Shown: piece after piece, positions 16,451 through 23,920 of the stretch
How the letters are laid out: each line of letters begins with the position of its first letter
How positions within the stretch are numbered: position 1 is the first letter of the stretch
Source of the DNA: an uncultured Bacilli bacterium
GTDB taxonomy: Bacteria; Bacillota_I; Bacilli_A; RF39; UBA660
DNA length: 42,184 nucleotides
Assembly: GCA_947630585.1 (NCBI GenBank)
Contig: CANRIE010000001.1
Location: forward strand, 1-42,184
Reading direction: 5' to 3'
Notes under the pieces: generated by a model
Database searches by the model: none
Seen by the model: only the letters and a program-made list of their open reading frames with translations
What the model was told of the DNA's origin: nothing
Program-made: the position numbers and the translations under genes

Positions 16451-18295
16451 TTAAGATAATCCTATAGTGTAAGCACTTTCAGGACTCATCCCATCTCCTC
16501 CAGTTATTATGACATTTGAATTTAAAGAGATGGATGGCCGAACGCCATACGTGCGTGATGAAGGTGTATCGCTACTTGAATAGCCATAGTTGTAGACGTT
16601 CCGCACATCAGAGACACTATATGGTGTCATTAACCATATATATGTTGAAGTATCATCATAACCTTTTCCTAACATTGCAGAAAACATTTCTCCTACTCTT
16701 GACAATCCTACTAATCCTTGCCATGTACTTGTAGTTCTTGTGCAACTACTTGTTGGGTCTGTTGTATTACTTTCACTACATATCGAATTTTTATAACTCG
16801 ATGATGATCCAACTTGTCCCAAATAGTATGTTCCAGTTGTTATATAATTTTCTAATTCACTTGTTAACCATATATTATTCAAATAATAACTCCAATATTT
16901 ATCATCACTATCAGTTGCAACTGATGTTGCCCAACTTACATTGCTTCCAAAATTTTTAGTTAATACTGCTCCACTATCATCTCTTATATAATCAATGCTT
17001 GTTAATTTTGTTGTTCTATTTTCTATTCCTACTATTCTGTATACTCTATTATCTACTTTGACATACTCGCCGTTTAATCTAGTGTTGATTAATTCTCCAC
17101 TATTTCCAGGCTCCTTATCTCCGCTTATTCGATATGGATTAGTCTCACTTCCATCTCCTCCTGATACTATTTCGATATTGGATTTTAGATTTATGGACGG
17201 GCGAACGCCATACGCATATGAAGAAGACACAGCTGCGAACAAGGAGCCGTTGGATTGCACATACCGCACATTTGTACCACTATATGGTGTTATTAACCAC
17301 CATATATAACCTATATTTAAATATCCGTTTGAATAATTTACATTTTTATAACTTTGATAATATTCATAAACATTTAATAATCCGACATCTCCGGTTATCT
17401 TTGTTGCAGTACTATCATCTATTGGTGGTCTTGCTGGAGTTGAATTTTTATCTTCAGTTACATTCCAACTTGTATTTTGAACGATTATTTCTTCATAATT
17501 ATATAAAGTATCCTTAAAATCTTCATTTAACCATTGATATATCCAAGAATTTTCATAAGTTGTATCTGCTCCCCAATTTATTGCTGTTATTTCATCTTGA
17601 GTTACTAATTTCATTGAACCATCTGGATTTATGGCTGTTATTCTCCATAATTTTCCGGAATACCAAACATAATTAAAATTAATTGTTTCATTATCTCCTG
17701 ATAAATAGATAGTTCCATCTTCATCAGTTATAGAATTAGTATCATCTAATTTATCAATAAAACTTTTTTCTAATACTTGATTTCCTTCAACAACTACTTT
17801 AGCTTTAAATTCTTTATTCATATAAGTATTATCAGCAGTCTCATCTAACCATACTTTAACATGATATTCACTTGTTTCTCCAACTTTTAATTTACCATTA
17901 TTTTCTATATATTTATCCTCATTTAATATTTTAGGTTCAGAATATCCTTTATTATCTTTATTTACTATATATTTTATAACTGTTTTAAATTCAGGTTCTG
18001 TTGATAACTCTTCTATATAAACATTATAATTAGCAACTAAATTACCTGTATTTTTTACTTGGAATACTAGTTCTTGTTCTAAAGATTTACCTTCTTCATC
18101 AGTCATTGGATACATATTAGTAAGATTTAAAAACTGAGTTTTCGAGTCAACAAATGTAACTTCTAATGTACCTACATTAATTACATAACTATTATTTGAT
18201 TCTTTAGTATACATTAAATAAGCATAACTAGAACCTAGTATTAATACTAAACTTAATGTTATTATCATTATTAATAAATTTCTTTTATTATTCAT
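16451..18295 (-). CDS. Surface protein A: TasA/CalY-like N-terminus plus two variable GVRP domains
   Basis: 614 aa. A basic start and membrane or signal helix (LLIMIITLSLVLILGSSYAY) lead into a beta domain resembling TasA/camelysin (NVGTLEVTF, then LVFQVKNTGNLVANYNVYI). From about residue 195 two copies of a DUF6273/C-type-lectin-like module follow: WYSGKLWRI...WIYQWLNEDF...WWLITP...GVRPSINL, and VYRIVGI...WLTSELENYI...WLMTPYS...GVRPSISL. Both end GGDG. Between TP and RPSI each module has a 27-residue patch unlike its paralogs and much richer in G+C than its surroundings. Probably exported, perhaps by a SipW-like peptidase. A perfect-consensus promoter with palindromes lies upstream. Closest relative: protein B at 23921. 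Confidence 0.75.
   Translation of the reverse strand: MNNKRNLLIMIITLSLVLILGSSYAYLMYTKESNNSYVINVGTLEVTFVDSKTQFLNLTNMYPMTDEEGKSLEQELVFQVKNTGNLVANYNVYIEELSTEPEFKTVIKYIVNKDNKGYSEPKILNEDKYIENNGKLKVGETSEYHVKVWLDETADNTYMNKEFKAKVVVEGNQVLEKSFIDKLDDTNSITDEDGTIYLSGDNETINFNYVWYSGKLWRITAINPDGSMKLVTQDEITAINWGADTTYENSWIYQWLNEDFKDTLYNYEEIIVQNTSWNVTEDKNSTPARPPIDDSTATKITGDVGLLNVYEYYQSYKNVNYSNGYLNIGYIWWLITPYSGTNVRYVQSNGSLFAAVSSSYAYGVRPSINLKSNIEIVSGGDGSETNPYRISGDKEPGNSGELINTRLNGEYVKVDNRVYRIVGIENRTTKLTSIDYIRDDSGAVLTKNFGSNVSWATSVATDSDDKYWSYYLNNIWLTSELENYITTGTYYLGQVGSSSSYKNSICSESNTTDPTSSCTRTTSTWQGLVGLSRVGEMFSAMLGKGYDDTSTYIWLMTPYSVSDVRNVYNYGYSSSDTPSSRTYGVRPSISLNSNVIITGGDGMSPESAYTIGLS
16531..16610 (-). other. Hypervariable G+C-rich patch A2 (second module of protein A)
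   Basis: Encodes the stretch from DVRNVYNYG to GVRPSI. By hand count about half G+C, against about 30% around it, with codons rare elsewhere in the window (CGG, CGC, GGC, ACG). Confidence 0.65.
17194..17270 (-). other. Hypervariable G+C-rich patch A1 (first module of protein A)
   Basis: Encodes VRYVQSNGS to GVRPSI, about half G+C. It shares GTGCGG at the start and GGCGTTCG at the end with patch A2 but little between. Confidence 0.65.
17755..18295 (-). repeat. Long direct repeat, copy 1 (N-terminal coding part)
   Basis: The first 180 or so codons of surface proteins A and B are nearly identical (about nine residues in ten). This gives two direct repeats of roughly 0.5 kb, the other at 25321-25861, 7.6 kb apart. 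Confidence 0.8.
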
Positions 18296-18324
18296 ATTCT
18301 TTTTACTCCTATCATTATAAATAA

Positions 18325-18360
18325 ATTATACATCTCTTTAGATGTAATGTCAACACATCT
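18325..18360 (-). promoter_or_regulatory. Consensus promoter and operator of surface protein A
   Basis: Minus-strand TTGACA (18348-18353), 17 bases, TATAAT (18325-18330). The spacer holds the perfect inverted repeat ACATCT-CTTT-AGATGT (18330-18345), and a third ACATCT half-site lies at 18355-18360. The divergent Xre gene 40 bases away is the obvious candidate regulator. Confidence 0.75.
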
Positions 18361-18399
18361 TTTTGAATGTATAGGAAAATAATAATAAAGGAGTGAAAT

Positions 18400-18621
18400 A
18401 TGAATATAAAAAGATTAAAAGATTTAAGAGAAGATAATGATTTAAGTCAAAAAGAAATTGCTAAATTACTCAATACAACACAGCAACAATATTCTAAATA
18501 TGAACTTGGTATTAGATTAATACCAATTGATAAATTAAACATCCTTGCTGATTTCTATCAAACTAACACCGATTATTTACTTGGAAGAACTAATGTTAAA
18601 AAGCCTTATCCCAAAAAATAA
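18400..18621 (+). CDS. Small Xre-family repressor, divergent from surface protein A
   Basis: 73 aa, almost only a helix-turn-helix domain: LRENDLSQKEIAKLL-like region (LREDNDLSQKEIAKLLNTTQ), YSKYELGIRLIPIDKL and ADFYQTNTDYLLGRT, the standard SinR/immunity-repressor type fold. AAGGAG lies 6 bases before ATG 18400. It is transcribed away from protein A, with three ACATCT/AGATGT half-sites between them, which suggests that it controls both promoters. Inference from position; the binding site has not been shown. Confidence 0.82.
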   Translation: MNIKRLKDLREDNDLSQKEIAKLLNTTQQQYSKYELGIRLIPIDKLNILADFYQTNTDYLLGRTNVKKPYPKK

Positions 18622-18648
18622 AATCAGTCTTCACGATTGATTTTATTT
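18616..18648. terminator. Bidirectional terminator shared by the Xre and LD-carboxypeptidase genes
   Basis: AAATAAAATCA (18616-18626) pairs perfectly over 11 bases with TGATTTTATTT (18638-18648). Both genes' stop codons are inside the stem. Confidence 0.8.
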
Positions 18649-19659
18649 CATTTCTATTTTTAAAGTTCCTTTATTGTTTTCATATTCAAATGTTCCTAAA
18701 CTACCATTTATAATTGTAAATGTTGGCATCAAGTGACCAATATCAACATCATAAATAACTGGAACATTTAATTCATCAAATACTTTATGTAAAGCATCTA
18801 AGTATTCAAAGTCTCCGATTTCTTTCATGGCTCTTGTTCTGCCAATTAGAAATCCTTTGGTGTTAGAAAACCATCCAGCTTCCTTCATTTGCCAAAGTTT
18901 AGAATATAAATCTAAAGGGTTAGCATCAAAATCATCTAAATACCAAAGCATTCCTTCTTTAAATTCTCCAATAAAGTTTTTAGTATTATCATACTTAGTT
19001 CCAATAATTGAGGCAATGGCCTCCAAACACCCTCCAATTAATCTTCCTTTAATCACGATTTTTTTATCTTCATATAAACTTTTATAAGATACTTTATCAG
19101 TTAAATTAAATAAGGCATCATAAGTTTCTTTAGAAGATTTCTTCTTTTCATACATTCCATAACTTTCTTGAATTGATTCTTTATTTTTTAAAACCTCAAG
19201 AGATTTTAATAAAGATTTATCAAGAGAATACATACCAAATTTCATAATATTAACAGTAGTTGCTGTTGCTATATTAAAGTTTGTTGTTAAATAGAAATTA
19301 AGCAAACTTGAATCAGAATAGCCAGTTACCCATTTTGGTTCATTATTTAAAATGATATCTCTATCAAGATATGGTAACATATCAATTAAGAATTCTCCTC
19401 CTCGAACTTGGGCAATCATTGATATGCTATCATCCTTCCATAACTCAAGAAACTCTTTAGCACGCTCTTCACCACTTGAACTTACAAACTTTTCGTTACT
19501 CCTGACATTACTAGTTTCAATTATTTTATAACCTAATTTTTCCATATTTTTATAAGCATTATCAAGTCGTCTTAAATCAGTTAACTCTGTAACTCCAGAA
19601 CTTGTTGCTGTTACACCAATTACCCCATCATCTTTTAAAAACTTTGGATATTTAATCAT
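18643..19659 (-). CDS. S66-family LD-carboxypeptidase (LdcA/MccF-like)
   Basis: 338 aa. Serine peptidase that trims L,D-bonds in murein tetrapeptides, or gives immunity to microcin C-type compounds (MccF). The nucleophile region is VTGYSDSS (Ser115), the Glu of the triad lies in GGCLEAI, and the His in DIGHLMPTF. The protein is cytosolic with no signal peptide. GGAGG lies before ATG 19659. Last gene of the ruvA-ruvB-queA run, nine bases after the AI-2E-type transporter. Murein recycling is the more usual role. Confidence 0.87.
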   Translation of the reverse strand: MIKYPKFLKDDGVIGVTATSSGVTELTDLRRLDNAYKNMEKLGYKIIETSNVRSNEKFVSSSGEERAKEFLELWKDDSISMIAQVRGGEFLIDMLPYLDRDIILNNEPKWVTGYSDSSLLNFYLTTNFNIATATTVNIMKFGMYSLDKSLLKSLEVLKNKESIQESYGMYEKKKSSKETYDALFNLTDKVSYKSLYEDKKIVIKGRLIGGCLEAIASIIGTKYDNTKNFIGEFKEGMLWYLDDFDANPLDLYSKLWQMKEAGWFSNTKGFLIGRTRAMKEIGDFEYLDALHKVFDELNVPVIYDVDIGHLMPTFTIINGSLGTFEYENNKGTLKIEMK

Positions 19660-19668
19660 ACAGTCCTC

Positions 19669-20814
19669 CTAATTAATAGTTGCTTTAAGCTTATTCATAA
19701 AGTGATGTTTATCTTCTAAATACATATATATTATTTTTAAAGTTGCAATTATAGGTGGTGCAAATATCATTCCAACTACTCCAAAGAAATATTCAAATAC
19801 TAATAAACTAACCATAATTGTAATTGGATGCAAAGAAATTGCTTTTCCAACAATTAAAGGATGAAGAATATTTCCTTCTAAGAATTGAACGACAAATACG
19901 GTTATCAAGCAACCAATTCCTGCAAAAGGACTAATTGCAAAACCAACAACAACAACTGGAATTCCTCCAATATAAGGTCCAAAATAAGGAATTATATTAG
20001 TAATTGCACAGAAAATTGCAAATAGAAGTGGAGATGAAATACCTGATATTAAGAAACCAATAAGGGATAAGATCAATACAAATAAACAAGAAAGTAAAGT
20101 ACCATTTACATAACTTCTTAACATATCATTTAAAGCAACTTTTAATTTATTTACTTCATTTTGATATTTCATAGGAACAAATAAGTTTATATATTTTGAC
20201 ACTTTAGAAAAATCAAGCGATAAGTAAAAGGCAATTAATAATCCTAAAGTAAAGTCAAATATTACTTTAAGTGATGAACCAACTCCTGAAACAATTCCAC
20301 TTAAATCATTAGCACTTAAGTTAGTTGCCCAATCATTAAGAGTTTTTAATAAATTATCTTTAAGTTCTGTTAAATCAAACTCACTACTTGAAATACTTGT
20401 AAATATATCATTAATAAATGTATTTATTTCACTTAAGAAATCAGGAATTTTTTTAATTAATTCATTGACCTGAGATATAAATTCTGGAACAATTAAAGCT
20501 AAAATTATACCTATTAAAAATATAAATATTAAATAAACAACGATAGTTGCTAGTTTTCTTCCAACTTTATTTTTAACGAAATAATTTATGGCAGGCTCAA
20601 GTATCCAGGCTAGACCTACTCCTATAAAAAATGGAGAAATTATACCTAAAATTTTTCCAATTGTAACTAAAACACTAGTCTTATCAAGAAGATAAATTAT
20701 TAAAACTCCAATTGCTAATATAAATAAAGTTAGCATTATCTTAAGTAAAATATTTCCAGTTTTAATAAGCTCATTTAAAGTTTTATAATCCATTTTATTA
20801 TTTTTATCTTGCAT
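19669..20814 (-). CDS. AI-2E family transporter (PF01594)
   Basis: 381 aa with about eight membrane helices. N-terminal helices at residues 22-45 and 48-75, a long amphipathic segment (PEFISQVNELIKKIPDFLSEI), then C-terminal helices with the family signature region PYFGPYIGGIPVVVVGF and LVGKAISLHPI. Members have been linked to autoinducer-2 or Na+/H+ transport; substrate unknown here. AGGAGGG precedes ATG 20814. Nine bases from queA on one side and from the carboxypeptidase on the other. Confidence 0.87.
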   Translation of the reverse strand: MQDKNNKMDYKTLNELIKTGNILLKIMLTLFILAIGVLIIYLLDKTSVLVTIGKILGIISPFFIGVGLAWILEPAINYFVKNKVGRKLATIVVYLIFIFLIGIILALIVPEFISQVNELIKKIPDFLSEINTFINDIFTSISSSEFDLTELKDNLLKTLNDWATNLSANDLSGIVSGVGSSLKVIFDFTLGLLIAFYLSLDFSKVSKYINLFVPMKYQNEVNKLKVALNDMLRSYVNGTLLSCLFVLILSLIGFLISGISSPLLFAIFCAITNIIPYFGPYIGGIPVVVVGFAISPFAGIGCLITVFVVQFLEGNILHPLIVGKAISLHPITIMVSLLVFEYFFGVVGMIFAPPIIATLKIIYMYLEDKHHFMNKLKATIN

Positions 20815-20823
20815 TATGCCCTC

Positions 20824-21849
20824 CTATATTATTAACATAGCATCCCCAAATGAGAAGAAACGATATTTCTCTTTTTGGGCTATCATATATGCATTCATTA
20901 TATATTCTTTTTTTGAAAAAGCACTAACTAACATTACTAAAGTTGATTTAGGTAAATGAAAATTAGTTATAAGTCCATCGATTGCTTTAAATTGATATCC
21001 AGGATAAATGAAGATATTTGTTGTTCCTGAACATTCTCTAAATTCATTATATTTTGAAGCAATCGTTTCAAGTGTTCTAGTTGAGGTTGTTCCAACAGCA
21101 ATTATCCTTCCTCCATTTTTCTTAACTTGATTTAGTTCTTCTGAAACGCTCTTGGACATCGAATAATATTCGCTATGCATTTCATGATCTTTGATATCAT
21201 CTACCATTACAGGTCTAAATGTACCTAACCCAACATGAAGCGTTATAAATAAAACTTTCACACCCTTTTCTTTAATTTTTTCTAGTAACTCATTTGTAAA
21301 ATGTAATCCTGCAGTAGGAGCAGCTGCACTCCCAATATTTTTAGCATAAACTGTTTGATATCTATCTTTATCATCTAACTTTTCATGAATATAAGGTGGA
21401 AGTGGCATTGAACCTAATTTATCAAGAATTTCCATTAATATTCCATCATAAATTAATTTAAAATGCCTTATTCCATCATCTTCTATTTTAATACATTGGG
21501 CTTTTAATAATCCGTCTCCAAACGTTACTATCGTATTAAGTTTTATTCTTTTAGCAGGTTTAGCAAGTGAAACCCAAACATTATCTCCAATATCTTTTAA
21601 GAGTAACACTTCAATTACTGCTTTAGTATCTTCCTTTTCACCAATTAACCTTGCAGGAATTACTTTGGTATCATTTAAAACTAAAGCATCGCCTTTTTTT
21701 AAATAATCTAAAATATCATAAAATTTTTTATGTGTGATGCTCCCGTCATTCTTTCCTAAAACCATTAATCTTGACTCATCCCTTTTTAAAATTGGAGTTT
21801 GAGCAATTAAAGACTCATCAAGTGGATAGTCAAAATCACTTACTTTCAT
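20824..21849 (-). CDS. queA: tRNA preQ1(34) S-adenosylmethionine ribosyltransferase-isomerase
   Basis: 341 aa. It moves the ribose of S-adenosylmethionine to 7-aminomethyl-7-deazaguanine in tRNA, making epoxyqueuosine. Start MKVSDFDYPLDESLIAQTP; signatures ARLIGEKED, GSAAAPTAGLHFT, LHVGLGTFRPV and GTTSTRTLE; ending FSFGDAMLI. Full length. GAGGGTGAGAAA precedes the ATG. It follows a small membrane-protein gene in the ruvAB operon, as in many Bacilli. Confidence 0.96.
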   Translation of the reverse strand: MKVSDFDYPLDESLIAQTPILKRDESRLMVLGKNDGSITHKKFYDILDYLKKGDALVLNDTKVIPARLIGEKEDTKAVIEVLLLKDIGDNVWVSLAKPAKRIKLNTIVTFGDGLLKAQCIKIEDDGIRHFKLIYDGILMEILDKLGSMPLPPYIHEKLDDKDRYQTVYAKNIGSAAAPTAGLHFTNELLEKIKEKGVKVLFITLHVGLGTFRPVMVDDIKDHEMHSEYYSMSKSVSEELNQVKKNGGRIIAVGTTSTRTLETIASKYNEFRECSGTTNIFIYPGYQFKAIDGLITNFHLPKSTLVMLVSAFSKKEYIMNAYMIAQKEKYRFFSFGDAMLII

Positions 21850-21867
21850 TTTCTCACCCTCTTGTAA

Positions 21868-22260
21868 TTATATTTTTCTAACTTTTCTTTTTATATCTAT
21901 ACTTTCTATTATATTTTGCTTTCTTTTTAAAGCTTTCTCACTAGGAGTTTCTTTTTTTACTTCTATTTCAATATTCCTAACTGGAATAGTAGCACTTTCT
22001 ATATCCTTTTTTTCTACACTTGTAGAGTCATTATTACTAATCTTTTTATTTTTTTTAATTTGTTTAAACATAAACCAATTTGTTTTTAAAATCGTTGCAA
22101 CTAAAAAGATTACCCCGATTATAAATATTGGAATTGCTAAAGTATCATCTGAAAATATTAAAACAGAAATTAAGATTAAAATTACTCCAACTGCATAAAA
22201 GGGGGTTGCTTTCATATTTTTATTTCTTATTTTTTCAGCCATATATTTATTTTTATCCAT
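21868..22260 (-). CDS. Small membrane protein of unknown function
   Basis: 130 aa. Basic N-terminus (NKYMAEKIRNKN), two membrane helices (about 21-38 and 42-60) joined by an acidic turn SDDT, then a long charged cytoplasmic tail rich in Lys, Ser and Glu. No family recognised. Position between ruvB and queA (11 and 18 bases) shows it belongs to the operon. Topology suggests both ends inside. Confidence 0.7.
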   Translation of the reverse strand: MDKNKYMAEKIRNKNMKATPFYAVGVILILISVLIFSDDTLAIPIFIIGVIFLVATILKTNWFMFKQIKKNKKISNNDSTSVEKKDIESATIPVRNIEIEVKKETPSEKALKRKQNIIESIDIKRKVRKI

Positions 22261-22271
22261 TTTTATTCTCC

Positions 22272-23279
22272 TTAACTAAATAAATTTTCTTGATAATTTA
22301 TTCCTAATAATTTATAAGATTTCATTGTTGCAACTCTGCCTCTTGGTGTTCTTTTAATAAATCCTTTTTGCATTAGGAATGGTTCACAAACATCAAGTAA
22401 GGTTGTAACCTCTTCCCCAATACTTGATGCAAGTGTATCAACTCCAACCGGGCCCCCATTGAATTTTTCAATTAAACTTCTTAAATATTGATGATCTATT
22501 TCATCAAGACCAAATGTATCAACCTTTAATCGGTCTAATGCATCTTCGGCAGTCTTTAAATCAATCGACTCACATCCTGCAACGAGTGCAAAATCACGAA
22601 CTCTTTTAAATAACCTATTGGCAATTCTTGGAGTTCCCCTGCTTCTAGTTGCAAGAGCCATTGCGGCATCTTCATCAATTGGCATTTCAAGAACTCTACT
22701 TGTTCTTTCAACAATTAACTTTAATTCTTCATTAGTATAATATTGTAGTTTACAAACTATTCCAAATCGATCTCTTAACGGACTTGTTATATCACCAGCT
22801 CTTGTTGTTGCACCAACTAAGGTAAAAGGTGGTAAATCAATCTTGATACTTCTTGCTTGTGAGTCACTTCCAACGACAATATCTAAAGTAAAATCTTCCA
22901 TTGCTGGATATAATATTTCTTCTATATATCTTGGAATTCTATGAATTTCATCAATGAATAACACATCCCCTGGCTCTAATGTTGAAAGAATGGCTGCTAA
23001 ATCCCCCGGCTTTTCAATAGCAGGGCCACTTGCAGTTTTTATATTTTTATGTAATTCATTTGCGATAATCATTGCAAGGGTTGTTTTTCCAAGTCCAGGC
23101 GGTCCATATAAAAGAACATGATCTAGGGCTTCATCTCTTATTAAAGCAGCATCTATAAATACTTTAATATTTTCTTTGGTTTCCGTCTGCCCAATATACT
23201 CAGATATTCTTAAAGGCCTAATACTTGATTCTATTAATGTATCTTCTTCTTCTTTTTCACTATCAATTATTCTAGCCAT
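22272..23279 (-). CDS. ruvB: Holliday junction branch migration helicase RuvB
   Basis: 335 aa. AAA+ motor that drives branch migration with RuvA. Walker A GPPGLGKTT, Walker B LFIDEIHRI, sensor VGATTRAGDITSPLRDRFG with the arginine finger, and C-terminal winged helix RTPRGRVAT. Full length. Twelve bases after ruvA. Neither ruvC nor recU is in the window. Confidence 0.97.
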   Translation of the reverse strand: MARIIDSEKEEEDTLIESSIRPLRISEYIGQTETKENIKVFIDAALIRDEALDHVLLYGPPGLGKTTLAMIIANELHKNIKTASGPAIEKPGDLAAILSTLEPGDVLFIDEIHRIPRYIEEILYPAMEDFTLDIVVGSDSQARSIKIDLPPFTLVGATTRAGDITSPLRDRFGIVCKLQYYTNEELKLIVERTSRVLEMPIDEDAAMALATRSRGTPRIANRLFKRVRDFALVAGCESIDLKTAEDALDRLKVDTFGLDEIDHQYLRSLIEKFNGGPVGVDTLASSIGEEVTTLLDVCEPFLMQKGFIKRTPRGRVATMKSYKLLGINYQENLFS

Positions 23280-23291
23280 CTTTAACCTCCT

Positions 23292-23840
23292 CTATATCAT
23301 TAACCTTAATGCTTCTTTAATTTGTTCCTCAATACTATTTTCTTTATTAATTCTAGCAATAACACTTCTTACATCTTTATCTTTATAGCCAAGCGCAATA
23401 AGTGCTTCAAATACTTCATCAGTACTTGTTTCTTCAACAACACCTTCAATATGAATTTTACCCTTTAAGTCTAAAATCATTTGTTTAGCTAATTTATCTC
23501 CAATTTTTGGAAATTTCTTTAAATATAAAATATTTTCTCTATTAATTGCATCAGCTATTCCTGCAATTGAACCTGCTGCAATAATTGGTAAAGCCATTTT
23601 AGACCCTAACCCTTTAACACTTATTAATTTTAAAAATAATTCTTTTTCTTCCAAAGTTTTAAATCCAAATAATAAATGTTCATCTTCTTTAATTTGTTGA
23701 TATAGATAAACTTTATATTCTTCATTTTCTTTAAATGCATAAGGATTAGGAGTATATATTAAATACCCTATTCCATTATTATCTAAAGTAATACTACTAC
23801 TATCAACTTCACTTATTTTTCCTATAATATAACTATACAT
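23292..23840 (-). CDS. ruvA: Holliday junction DNA-binding protein RuvA
   Basis: 182 aa from ATG 23840 (MYSYIIGKI, the normal family start). GTG at 23849 is rejected; it lacks a ribosome site and adds three residues. OB-fold domain with GIGYLIYTPN, helix-hairpin-helix VKGLGSKMALPI and FPKIGDKLAKQMILDLK, and a small C-terminal domain (EALIALGYKDKDV) that contacts RuvB. First gene of the six-gene operon. Confidence 0.96.
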   Translation of the reverse strand: MYSYIIGKISEVDSSSITLDNNGIGYLIYTPNPYAFKENEEYKVYLYQQIKEDEHLLFGFKTLEEKELFLKLISVKGLGSKMALPIIAAGSIAGIADAINRENILYLKKFPKIGDKLAKQMILDLKGKIHIEGVVEETSTDEVFEALIALGYKDKDVRSVIARINKENSIEEQIKEALRLMI

Positions 23841-23865
23841 ACCTACCACTTAACTTTCATTAATA

Positions 23866-23894
23866 ATTATAAAATAAAAAAAGTAATTTGTCTA
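23866..23894 (-). promoter_or_regulatory. ruvA operon promoter
   Basis: Minus-strand TAGACA (23889-23894), 17 bases, TATAAT (23866-23871). It lies inside the hairpin and T run that end surface protein B. Confidence 0.65.
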
Positions 23895-23910
23895 TAAAAT
23901 AAATCACTTT
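23872..23910 (-). terminator. Terminator of surface protein B
   Basis: On the minus strand AAAGTGATTT and AAATTACTTT pair (one G-U), followed by a T run. It overlaps the ruvA promoter. Confidence 0.65.
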
Positions 23911-23920
23911 CTTTATATTT

